From an uncultured Acidobacteriota bacterium (GTDB lineage: Bacteria; Acidobacteriota; Terriglobia; Terriglobales; Acidobacteriaceae), in contig CAILBQ010000040.1 of the NCBI GenBank assembly GCA_903832475.1, positions 1 through 15,120 on the forward strand: DNA of 15,120 nucleotides, read 5' to 3'. Position 1 is the first letter of the stretch. Each line of letters opens with the position of its first letter. The notes below the pieces were generated by a model. It was given only the letters and a program-made list of their open reading frames with translations. It did not search any database and was not told where the DNA came from. Below, one piece after another: positions 7,406-15,098 of the stretch. Made by a program: the position numbers and the translations under genes.

Positions 7406-10096
7406 GTGACCCCTACCTCTCGCCCTGTTGGCCGCATCCAGGCCTTCTTCGTCCTCAGCGCGCTGCTTCTTGGTCCTGTTTTTGCCCCCGCCCAGGCTAG
7501 CCCTGCTCCCAGCGACCCGGCCACCGAACAGAAGATCAACGACACCCTGAAACAACTCACACTGGAAGAGAAAATCACTCTCCTTTCCGGCTCCAGCATG
7601 ATGGCCTCCGCGCCCATTGCCCGCCTCGGCATCCCTGCCCTGCGCATGAGTGACGGCCCGGTGGGCGCGCACATCCCGCCGCCCTCGACCGCCTTCGCTG
7701 CCGGCATCGGACTGGCCGCCAGCTGGGACCGCGATCTGGCCAACCGAATCGGCATCCAGCTTGGTCGCGACGCCCGCTCTCGCGGCGCCAGCTTCCTCCT
7801 CGGACCCGGCGTCAATATCTACCGCGCTCCAATGAATGGCCGCAACTTTGAATATTTTGGTGAAGACCCATTCCTCGCCGCCCAGATCGCGGTCGGCTAC
7901 ATCGACGGCGTGCAAAGCCAGAACGTTTCCGCTACCATCAAGCACTTCGCCGCAAATAACTCGGAATATGCCCGCTTTACCACCAACTCCATCGTGTCGG
8001 AGCGCGCCCTCCGCGAAATCTACCTGCCTGCCTTTGAAGCTGCCGTGACCCAGGCTCATACCGGCGCCATCATGGACAGCTACAACTTCATCAACGGCGA
8101 GCACGCCACCCAGAACGCTCACCTGAACGTCGAGATCGCCAAGAAAAACTGGGGCTTCGACGGCGTCATGATGTCTGACTGGACCGCGACCCACGACGGC
8201 ATTGCCGCCGCCAACGCCGGCCTCGATCTCGAAATGCCCTTCGGCTGGTACATGAACGCCGAGACGCTCATCCCCGCCGTCAAGTCCGGCGAAGTCAGCG
8301 AATCCACCATTGACGACAAGATCCGCCGCCTGCTGCGCGTAGCCTACCGCTTCGGCTGGCTCGACGCCTCAGGCACCTACCACGACCCCCTCGATCCCAG
8401 CATCCCCCGCTACAACCAGCAAGGCCGCCAGGCGGCGCTCGACGGAGCCCTCGAAGGCGCCACCCTCCTCAAAAACGACCACAACCTCCTGCCTCTTGAT
8501 CCCGCCATCTTTAGCGGCGACCACCCCAAGACCATCGCCGTCATCGGCCCTGATGCCTTCCCCGGCAGCCCCACCGCCGGTGGCAGCGGACTCGTCCCAA
8601 CCTTCGGTGATGTCAGCGTTCTCAAGGGAATCAGCGACCGCCTCGGCCTCAAAGGCAACGTCACCTACGATCGCGGAATCTCCAAGATCAGCGTCATGGC
8701 TCTCCAGACCGGCTTCACTTCCGCCGCCGACTCACCCATGACCGGCGTTACCGTCGACACCTTCGACAATGACCACTTCACCGGCAAACCCGTCTCCACC
8801 CGCCATGAACAAGCCATCAACAGCGGCGAAGCAACCCTCGCGAACCCCGACTTCATGGAGCTGTTCAGCATCATCGATTCCGCCACCATGAAAGCCGTCA
8901 TGAATATGTCAGGGCCGCCCCACTTCCAACGCTGGACCGGCTACTACCACGCTAAGTCCGCCGGCAGCCATCTGGTCTTCGTCGAAAACCAAGCCAAATT
9001 CGTGCTCAAAATCGACGACAAGGCAGTCATCGACCACTCCGACCTGCCCCGCTACGCCGTCTCCCAGGCCACAATCGAGCTCTCTGCGGGTCCCCACAAA
9101 GTCGTCCTCGAAGAGCTTTCCTCACCTCAATTCGGATCCGGCGTCACGCGCGTCGGCATCGCCAAAGAGGGAACTCTCGTCCATCCCGCCGCCCTGGAAC
9201 TCGCCAAGCGGGCTGACGTCGTCGTGATTGCCGTCGGTTTCGACGCCGAATCCGAATCCGAAGGCCAGGACCGCGAATTCCAGCTCCCCCCCGGCCAGGA
9301 CGAGCTCATCCAGCAGATCGCCGCCGTCAATCCCAACGTCATCGTCACCGACACCGCCGGCGGCTCCATCGACACCTCGCGCTGGCTCGGCAAAGTTGCA
9401 GCCTTCCTCCCCACCTGGTACTCCGGCGAAGAAGGCGGCACAGCCCTCGCCAAGCTTCTCTTCGGCGATGCCACTCCCGGCGGACGCCTGCCCATTTCCT
9501 GGGAATCGAAACTCACCGACAACCCCTCCTACGCCTATTACTACCCCGCTTCCGGCCCCGACTTCAAAGCCGAAATCGTTCGCTACAAGGACGACATCTT
9601 CGTCGGCTACCGTGGCTACGAAAAATCCCACACTAAGCCGCTTTTCCCCTTCGGCTACGGCCTGAGCTACACCACCTTCAAATACACCAACCTCACCGTC
9701 GCCCCTGTCGAGCCCAGCACACCCATCGTGAGCGCCGGCCTGCCCTTCACCAGTGAAGTCCCCATGCCCCTCTACACCGTTAGCTTCGACGTCACCAACA
9801 CCGGCCAGCGCCCCGGCGCCGACGTCGCCCAGCTCTACATCTCCGAAGCCAGCCCCAAAATCGAGCGTCCCGCCCAGGAGCTCAAAGGCTTCTCCCGCGT
9901 CCAACTCGCTCCTGGCGAAACCAAGCACGTCACTATCCCACTCAACGCCCGCTCCTTCGCCTGGTTCGACGAAAAGTCCAAGGCCTGGCACGCCGACGCC
10001 GGCGACTTCGCTATCCACATCAGCCGCTCCTCCGCCGACCCTCAGCTAGAAGGCAAAATCACCCTGGCTCAGCCCATTCAACTGCCCCTGAAGTAA
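7406..10096 (+). CDS. Secreted glycoside hydrolase family 3 (beta-glucosidase-like) with PA14 domain
   Basis: Exported enzyme that should remove glucose or xylose units from beta-linked oligosaccharides by the retaining mechanism. The 896 residues start with a signal peptide (about 1-31, cleavage near PAQA). The N-terminal TIM-barrel domain spans about 45-320, with MSDGPVG (81-87), IKHFAANN (178-185) and the nucleophile in VMMSDWT (D258). The alpha/beta sandwich begins near 345 (ALEGATLLKND). It is interrupted by a PA14 domain (about 445-585) and resumes at about 590-700 with ESESEGQDR, where E619 (or E617) is the likely acid/base. LFPFGYGLSYT (746-756) leads into a fibronectin-III-like domain (about 785-880). 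The GTG start has AGGAG seven bases upstream (7394-7398). The strand is extremely C-rich at third positions, which produces long antisense open frames. It is not obviously in an operon. Substrate specificity cannot be told. Confidence 0.95.
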   Translation: MTPTSRPVGRIQAFFVLSALLLGPVFAPAQASPAPSDPATEQKINDTLKQLTLEEKITLLSGSSMMASAPIARLGIPALRMSDGPVGAHIPPPSTAFAAGIGLAASWDRDLANRIGIQLGRDARSRGASFLLGPGVNIYRAPMNGRNFEYFGEDPFLAAQIAVGYIDGVQSQNVSATIKHFAANNSEYARFTTNSIVSERALREIYLPAFEAAVTQAHTGAIMDSYNFINGEHATQNAHLNVEIAKKNWGFDGVMMSDWTATHDGIAAANAGLDLEMPFGWYMNAETLIPAVKSGEVSESTIDDKIRRLLRVAYRFGWLDASGTYHDPLDPSIPRYNQQGRQAALDGALEGATLLKNDHNLLPLDPAIFSGDHPKTIAVIGPDAFPGSPTAGGSGLVPTFGDVSVLKGISDRLGLKGNVTYDRGISKISVMALQTGFTSAADSPMTGVTVDTFDNDHFTGKPVSTRHEQAINSGEATLANPDFMELFSIIDSATMKAVMNMSGPPHFQRWTGYYHAKSAGSHLVFVENQAKFVLKIDDKAVIDHSDLPRYAVSQATIELSAGPHKVVLEELSSPQFGSGVTRVGIAKEGTLVHPAALELAKRADVVVIAVGFDAESESEGQDREFQLPPGQDELIQQIAAVNPNVIVTDTAGGSIDTSRWLGKVAAFLPTWYSGEEGGTALAKLLFGDATPGGRLPISWESKLTDNPSYAYYYPASGPDFKAEIVRYKDDIFVGYRGYEKSHTKPLFPFGYGLSYTTFKYTNLTVAPVEPSTPIVSAGLPFTSEVPMPLYTVSFDVTNTGQRPGADVAQLYISEASPKIERPAQELKGFSRVQLAPGETKHVTIPLNARSFAWFDEKSKAWHADAGDFAIHISRSSADPQLEGKITLAQPIQLPLK

Positions 10097-10102
10097 CCGG
10101 CC

Positions 10103-10137
10103 GCCCCTTCCTGCGCAAATCATTGCCGGGAAGGGGC
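10103..10137 (+). terminator. Probable terminator after GH3 gene
   Basis: GCCCCTTCC (10103-10111) and GGAAGGGGC (10129-10137) form a perfect 9-base stem, extendable by two inner pairs (one wobble), with a loop of about 13 bases. It starts seven bases after the GH3 stop. No T-run follows, so it may be a weak intrinsic terminator or an mRNA 3' end-stabilising hairpin. Confidence 0.45.
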
Positions 10138-10443
10138 ATCGCCCGCTAACTCGACTTGCGCAGCGAGTCAGCGCAAGGCTAACTTCGTTCCCACGAAATT
10201 TAGTACGAAATACAAAGCATGCATCTTGGGCGCGACAAAAATGTCATGTACAGATCATGAACACAGATCGTGTCCTTTCTCTGAATTTTCTTGCTCCTCA
10301 CCACCGCGATATGCTGCACTACCAACGACTCACACAAACGAATCAAGATCGTCCTGATGGCATTTCTCTACCGCAGTTCCGGATACTGTTCCATCGTGTA
10401 TGACGTTTTTCGAAAGAATGGAAAGCGAAATCAAGAGTGCTCA

Positions 10444-10466
10444 GTTGATTCTTCAAGAGAATCAAC
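10444..10466. repeat. Perfect inverted repeat (hairpin 1) in peptidase leader
   Basis: GTTGATTCT and AGAATCAAC are exact reverse complements (9 bases) around the 5-base loop TCAAG. It lies about 85 bases before the peptidase start and is not followed by a T-run. It could be a repressor site or an mRNA leader hairpin. Confidence 0.5.
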
Positions 10467-10476
10467 ATTCGCGACC

Positions 10477-10502
10477 TTCCGAGAGTTCGCAGTATTTCGG
10501 AA
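10477..10502. repeat. Inverted repeat (hairpin 2) in peptidase leader
   Basis: TTCCGA (10477-10482) and TCGGAA (10497-10502) pair perfectly around 14 bases. The flanking CC and GG can extend the stem across a two-base bulge. It starts ten bases after hairpin 1. Confidence 0.35.
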
Positions 10503-10550
10503 AAGGCTTTAACTCACCCTGTCTCACTCCCCAGAAAGGTCTTTTCCTAC

Positions 10551-13500
10551 ATGACCCCCGGTAAAGTGTCCCGTCTTCTCCTCATCCTGGCCTGTGCGAT
10601 CGTCACTCTTCATCCTGGCAGCTCTGCTTTTGCCCAGCAATCCACGCGTTCCACGCCTCGCACGGTCGAGGCCCGCATCGTGGAAGCAATCGATGAGACC
10701 CGCCTCACCACGCTTAAGGGCAACACCCGGCCTGAGGCACGTGCGGAACACGATCGCGGTCGCGTCTCCCCCAATCTGCCCATGGGCGACCTGGTGCTCG
10801 TCCTGCGCCGCAGTCCGGAACAGCAGGCCGCCTTTGAATCCCTGCTGACGGCTCTTCAGGATCCTTCCTCACCTCAGTTCCATCACTGGCTCACTCCCGA
10901 CCAGATCGGCCAGAAATACGGCCCAGCCGCCTCGGACATCGCCACCATCAGCCAATACCTGCAAAATCACGGCTTCCACGTAGATGAGGTGTCCAGAGAT
11001 CACCTTGCCATCACTTTCGGTGGTAGCGCCGGCCAGGTCGAGGCAGCCTTCCATACTGAGATCCACAATCTTCAAGTCAACGGTCAGGCCCACATCGCCA
11101 ACATGACTGACCCCAAGATTCCTGAGGCACTGACACCCGTGGTCGTCGGCGTCAAGGCGCTGCATAACTTCTTCCCGCGCCCGCAGCACAAGGTCGGCAG
11201 CATCGTCCGCCGCAACTCCAACGGTACCTGGGAACGCATCAGCGCCCCCGCGGTGGATGCAAAAGCAGAAACGAAGTCCGCTCCCGCGCCCGCCAGTGCC
11301 AGGCATCTGGAAAGCCCTGATTTTGACGGCGGACCTTCTGGAGGCAGCGAAATCGAAGACATCTCTCCCTACGACTTCGCCACCATCTATAACGTCCTGC
11401 CTCTCTGGACCGCATCCACCCCCATCGACGGCACCGGCCAGACAATCGCCATTGCCGGTACCAGCAAGATCATCGCTTCAGACGTAACCACTTTCCGCAG
11501 CGCCTTTGGCCTGCCCACCATCGCCGGCCTGACCCAGGTCGTCGCCAACGGCAGCGATCCTGGCGTCTGCACCGGCAACAGCGGGGCCTGCACCGCCGAT
11601 GATGAATACGAAAATACCCTCGATGTCGAATGGTCCAGCGCCGTCGCCAAGGGCGCGAGCGTGGTCCTCGTCGTCTCCGGGTCAACCACCCCGTCAACAG
11701 ATACCGTCTATTCGTCCGCGTCCTACATCATCAACCACAATGTCGCGTCCATCATGAGCGTCAGTTACGGCGAGTGCGAACTTGGCCTCGGCGCCAGTGG
11801 CAACACCTCCTATAACAACCTCTGGAGCACCGCCTACGCGGCTGGCATCGCGGTCTTCGTCTCCAGCGGCGACCAGGGCTCGGCTGTTTGCGACGCAGGC
11901 GGCAGTTCCCAGCAAGGCACCCCTTATGGCGCCCAGTACGGTCTCTCTGTGAGCGGACTTTCTTCCACCCCCTACAACACTGCCGTGGGCGGCACAGATT
12001 TCGCCTGGGGATGGGATACCAACGGCCAGACCACCTACTGGAACTCCACCAGCGACGCCCACCTGGCAAATGCCAAGGGCTATATCCCGGAATTTCCCTG
12101 GAATTCTACTTGCTCCAATCCGCTCTTCGTCGCTGCCGTCAACAAGGCCAACAGCAGCAATTACACCGCCTCCGACATCTGCGAATTCTCCGCCGACGGC
12201 CAGCTCTCTAACGCTACCTCGTTGGTAGATACGGTAGGCGGCAGCGGCGGCGCCAGCAATTGCATCGACGGCGATGGCTCCACACTTGCCTCATGCACCA
12301 AGGGCTATGCCAAGCCCGCATGGCAGGCCGGTGTCTCCGGCATCCCCGCCGATGGAGTTCGTGACGTCCCCGACATCTCCCTCTTCGCCGCCAACGGATT
12401 CTCCGGCAGCGCCTATATCGTTTGCGTCACCGATGGCAGCGGCAACTCCTGCTCCTACACCGCGGGCAGCGAGCCCGTTGGGCAGGAAGTAGGAGGAACC
12501 TCCGTCTCCTCTCCCGCCATGGCCGGCATCATGGCTCTCATCAATCAAAAAGCCAAGTCCGTGCAAGGCAATCCCAACGTCGAGCTCTACAACCTGGCCT
12601 CCAAAGAGACATACAGCGGCTGCGTCAGCAACAACGTTCCTCTCACCGGCTCCGCCTGCATCTTCAACGACATCACAACCGGTACCATCGCCATGCCCTG
12701 TGACGCCGGCTCGCCTGACTGCACCGTAACTGGCCAGACGACTGTCGATAACTATGGCATCCTGAACGGTTGGAGCTCCACTGCGGGCTACGACCTTGCC
12801 ACCGGCCTGGGCTCCTTGAACGTGGCCAACCTGGTCAACACCTACGCCGCGACGGCCGGCCCCACCGCTTCGCTGTCACCCACATCCCTCAGCTTCCCGT
12901 CGACGGCTGTTGGCTCGACAGCCGCTACCCAGACCGTCACCCTCTCAAACACCGGCACCTCCGACCTCACCGGCATTGCCATCACCATCTCCGGCACGGA
13001 TGCCAGCTCCTTCAAGGAAACTGACACCTGCGGCACTGACCTGGGAGCGGCTTCCTCCTGCGTCATCACAGTTACCTTCAAGCCCGCCGTCGCCGGAGCC
13101 TCCCTGACAGCGACCCTGAGCATCGCCGACAATGCCACCGGCTCGCCTCAGACCGTCGCTTTGACCGGCTCCACGCCCGTACCGGCTGTCACCCTCTCGC
13201 CCACCTCGCTCACCTTCGCGAGCACGCTTGAAGGCGTCGCCGCAACGCCACAGGTCATCACGGTCACCAATTCTGGCGGTGCTGCTCTTACCATCACCGG
13301 CGTCACCATCGGTGGAACCAATCCCACGTCTTTCTCTGAAACCAACACCTGCTCGGGCGTTGCGGCCAGCGCCACGTGCGCCATCACCGTCACGTTCAAA
13401 CCCGCGGCAACCGGAGCTCTTTCGGCCACTCTCAGCATCGCCGACAACGCCTCCAATACGCCGCAGACCGTTACCCTCAGCGGAACCGGAACGGCTCCCG

Positions 13501-15005
13501 CGCCCGTTGTCACCCTAACGCCAGCTTCGCTGACATTCTCAGCGACTGACGTCGGCGTAACCTCTGCCGCCCAGACCGTTACGGTTAAAAACACCGGCAA
13601 CGCCAGCCTTACCGTCTCGGGAGTCACCATCTCCGGAGCCGCGGCCTCCAGCTACTCCGAAACCAACACTTGCACCACCGTGGCGGCAAACGCAATTTGC
13701 ACCGTCTCCGTTACCTTTAAACCCACGGCGGGAGGCGCATTGGCCGCCGTCTTGAACATCGCCGACAACGCCACCGGCTCTCCTCAGACCGTCGCCTTGA
13801 CCGGTACCGGAACGGTGGTCGCTCCCGTCGTGGCCCTGACGCCCACCTCGCTAACCTTCCCCTCCACCACCGTCGGAATCGCGTCTGTGGCGCAGGTCAT
13901 TACCGTCAAAAACACCGGCAACGCAACGCTAACCATTTCCAGCGTCACCGTCGGCGGAACCAATGCATCTTCCTTCGCCAAAACCAGCACCTGCGCCAGC
14001 GTTGCGGCGAACGCCTCCTGCACAATTTCCGTTACCTTCACCCCTACCACCTTCGGAACGCTCAAAGGATCGGTCAGTATCACCGATAATGCCTCCGGCA
14101 GTCCGCAAGCTATCGCCCTCACCGGCGTCGGCATTGAAGCCGGCACGTACTCCCTGAGCGCAAGTGCGGTTTCCTTCTCTGCTGGATCGAATGGCTCATC
14201 AACCATTACCGCCACCGGCTCCGGCGGCTACTCCGGCATCGTCACCCTCGGCCCTTGCACCCTGACCACCTCACCAAGCGGAGCTGTCAACGCTCCCGCC
14301 TGCACCATCGGAACTTCACCCATCACCGTCCCCAAGAACGGCACCGGAACCGGCACCGTTAACTTCACCAGCAGCGCGCCCGGCTCGGCCTTCCGCAAGC
14401 AGAACGCGTCGCTCGATTCGTTGCGCATCTTCGGCGAAGGCGCCATCACCATCGCCGGCCTTCTCATCCTGGCCCTCCCGGCTCGGCGGCGTGCCTGGCG
14501 CTCCATGCTCAACCGCACACTCGGCGTGCTCATTCTGACGTCGGCGATCGGCCTGCTCTCCAGCTGCGGAGGCGGATCCAGCAAGACCTACATCGCGACC
14601 GTCAGCCCCACTAGCCTGACCTTCGCCAGCACCAACGTCGGATCGACAGCCGCAACCCAGACCGTCACGCTATCCAATACCGGGACTGGCGCTCTCAGCT
14701 TCAGCAGCGCCACTATCGGGGGCACCAACGCCAGTTCCTTCACCCAGACCAACACCTGCGCTTCCTCACTGGCGGCTAGCGCCTCCTGCACCATCACGGT
14801 GAGCTTCTCGCCTACCCAAACCGGCGCTCTCTCGGGAACGCTGACCGTCACCGACGGAGCCACCACCGGCTCACCCCAGACCGTCGCTCTCACTGGAACC
14901 GGAGCCTCGGCTGGAACGACGGCGGGTGTCTACACCTACACCGTCACCGGGACCGATGCCGCAGGAGTGAAGCAAACCGCCACCATCACCGTGACTGTCA
15001 GCTAA
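10551..15005 (+). CDS. Secreted S53 family peptidase (sedolisin / pro-kumamolisin) with Ig-like repeats
   Basis: Exported acid-type serine-carboxyl endopeptidase of 1484 residues; typical S53 precursors are about 500-700. A signal peptide covers 1-29 (cleavage after AFA). The pro-kumamolisin activation domain is about 75-210 (SSPQFHHWLTPDQIGQKYG at 106-124). The catalytic domain is about 270-765. It has ENTLDVEW with E354 and D358, VSSGDQG with oxyanion D441, and GGTSVSSPAMAG with nucleophile S651. The calcium site is D707-I708 plus GYD (D748) before TGLG. All key residues are present. The catalytic region holds 14 cysteines, suggesting disulfides. Four SPD2/choice-of-anchor-D-like Ig repeats follow (771-1194), then a different beta domain (about 1197-1275). 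Next comes a two-helix membrane module with an internal lipobox-like site (1280-1348), a fifth Ig repeat (1349-1451) and a short beta tail. The ATG has only a weak, distant Shine-Dalgarno (GAAAGG). It is a single-gene unit ended by the terminator at 15035. Confidence 0.95.
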   Translation: MTPGKVSRLLLILACAIVTLHPGSSAFAQQSTRSTPRTVEARIVEAIDETRLTTLKGNTRPEARAEHDRGRVSPNLPMGDLVLVLRRSPEQQAAFESLLTALQDPSSPQFHHWLTPDQIGQKYGPAASDIATISQYLQNHGFHVDEVSRDHLAITFGGSAGQVEAAFHTEIHNLQVNGQAHIANMTDPKIPEALTPVVVGVKALHNFFPRPQHKVGSIVRRNSNGTWERISAPAVDAKAETKSAPAPASARHLESPDFDGGPSGGSEIEDISPYDFATIYNVLPLWTASTPIDGTGQTIAIAGTSKIIASDVTTFRSAFGLPTIAGLTQVVANGSDPGVCTGNSGACTADDEYENTLDVEWSSAVAKGASVVLVVSGSTTPSTDTVYSSASYIINHNVASIMSVSYGECELGLGASGNTSYNNLWSTAYAAGIAVFVSSGDQGSAVCDAGGSSQQGTPYGAQYGLSVSGLSSTPYNTAVGGTDFAWGWDTNGQTTYWNSTSDAHLANAKGYIPEFPWNSTCSNPLFVAAVNKANSSNYTASDICEFSADGQLSNATSLVDTVGGSGGASNCIDGDGSTLASCTKGYAKPAWQAGVSGIPADGVRDVPDISLFAANGFSGSAYIVCVTDGSGNSCSYTAGSEPVGQEVGGTSVSSPAMAGIMALINQKAKSVQGNPNVELYNLASKETYSGCVSNNVPLTGSACIFNDITTGTIAMPCDAGSPDCTVTGQTTVDNYGILNGWSSTAGYDLATGLGSLNVANLVNTYAATAGPTASLSPTSLSFPSTAVGSTAATQTVTLSNTGTSDLTGIAITISGTDASSFKETDTCGTDLGAASSCVITVTFKPAVAGASLTATLSIADNATGSPQTVALTGSTPVPAVTLSPTSLTFASTLEGVAATPQVITVTNSGGAALTITGVTIGGTNPTSFSETNTCSGVAASATCAITVTFKPAATGALSATLSIADNASNTPQTVTLSGTGTAPAPVVTLTPASLTFSATDVGVTSAAQTVTVKNTGNASLTVSGVTISGAAASSYSETNTCTTVAANAICTVSVTFKPTAGGALAAVLNIADNATGSPQTVALTGTGTVVAPVVALTPTSLTFPSTTVGIASVAQVITVKNTGNATLTISSVTVGGTNASSFAKTSTCASVAANASCTISVTFTPTTFGTLKGSVSITDNASGSPQAIALTGVGIEAGTYSLSASAVSFSAGSNGSSTITATGSGGYSGIVTLGPCTLTTSPSGAVNAPACTIGTSPITVPKNGTGTGTVNFTSSAPGSAFRKQNASLDSLRIFGEGAITIAGLLILALPARRRAWRSMLNRTLGVLILTSAIGLLSSCGGGSSKTYIATVSPTSLTFASTNVGSTAATQTVTLSNTGTGALSFSSATIGGTNASSFTQTNTCASSLAASASCTITVSFSPTQTGALSGTLTVTDGATTGSPQTVALTGTGASAGTTAGVYTYTVTGTDAAGVKQTATITVTVS
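12861..14132 (+). repeat. Four tandem Ig-like (SPD2-type) repeats inside S53 gene
   Basis: Four coding repeats of about 310 bases each: 12861-13169, 13179-13490, 13500-13811 and 13821-14132. Each begins near LSPTSLTF or LTPTSLTF, carries VTVxNTG, a Cys pair 9-10 residues apart (C827/C837, C934/C943, C1041/C1050, C1148/C1157), and ends in SPQTVALTG or a variant. Some blocks are close at DNA level: repeats 1 and 3 share a nearly unchanged stretch around ATCGCCGACAA through GCCACCGGCTC, suggesting duplication or gene conversion. Confidence 0.85.
14388..14594 (+). other. Internal two-helix module with RRR and lipobox-like motif in S53 peptidase
   Basis: Residues 1280-1348 contain a hydrophobic stretch (about 1294-1310, AITIAGLLILALP), then ARRRAWRSMLNR, a second hydrophobic stretch (about 1323-1336, LGVLILTSAIGLL), then SSCGGGSS. 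The second half reads like a lipoprotein signal peptide: basic n-region, hydrophobic core, L-S-S-C lipobox with C1339. It is far from the N-terminus and is followed by another Ig repeat. Confidence 0.75.
14595..14903 (+). repeat. Fifth Ig-like repeat, beyond the membrane module
   Basis: Residues 1349-1451 belong to the same repeat family as 771-1194, with a Cys pair C1403/C1413. The stretch GSTAATQTVTLSNTGT is identical to repeat 1, and SPQTVALTG is shared with repeats 1 and 3, so it looks like a copy of repeat 1 placed after the membrane module. Confidence 0.8.
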
Positions 15006-15034
15006 GTCGCGAAATTCGCATCATCAGCGCGCCA

Positions 15035-15074
15035 GCAAAACGGGGTCTTCTCTCAGGAGGAGACCCCGTTTTGC
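15035..15074. terminator. Strong rho-independent terminator, probably bidirectional
   Basis: GCAAAACGGGGTCT (15035-15048) and AGACCCCGTTTTGC (15061-15074) form a perfect 14-base stem around a 12-base middle that can pair further. The A-tract and T-tract inside the stem give a U-rich 3' side on either strand. It begins 30 bases after the peptidase stop, and would also serve a convergent gene beyond the right edge. Confidence 0.85.
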
Positions 15075-15076
15075 AT

Positions 15077-15098
15077 GCCGTATACAAATGTATATGGC
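15077..15098. repeat. Inverted repeat just after the terminator
   Basis: GCCGTATAC (15077-15085) and GTATATGGC (15090-15098) pair over nine positions, with one G-T wobble, around AAAT. It is separate from the terminator stem and two bases from it. It could be an operator for a gene beyond the window or a second end-of-transcript hairpin. Confidence 0.45.

Larger units (their letters stand above)
10138..10550. other. Long intergenic leader region before S53 peptidase
   Basis: About 410 bases, visibly richer in A and T than the genes on both sides. The one open frame of note (10291-10512, 73 codons, TTG start) has no ribosome binding site and no recognisable motif, so I call no gene. It contains a small inverted repeat GACAAAAATGTC (10234-10245), a poor promoter candidate TTCCGG-16-TATGAC (10377-10404), and two consecutive hairpins (10444-10466 and 10477-10502). 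The peptidase promoter is probably here. Confidence 0.5.

Noticed and set aside
7121..8194. Minus-strand open frame of 357 codons opposite the GH3 start
   Set aside because: It is antisense to a clear GH3 gene, Gly/Arg/Ala-rich with no domain, and results from the strong third-position C bias of the real gene.
9122..10018. Minus-strand open frame of 298 codons inside the GH3 gene
   Set aside because: Gly/Val/Glu/Asp-rich shadow of the C-rich coding strand, with no recognisable protein features.
10291..10512. 73-codon plus-strand open frame in the gap before the peptidase
   Set aside because: It starts with TTG, has no ribosome binding site and no motif, and it overlaps the two hairpins.
12861..14132. 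CRISPR array or DNA-level satellite
   Set aside because: The repeats are about 310 bases, diverged, in frame and encode Ig-like protein domains, so they are coding repeats.
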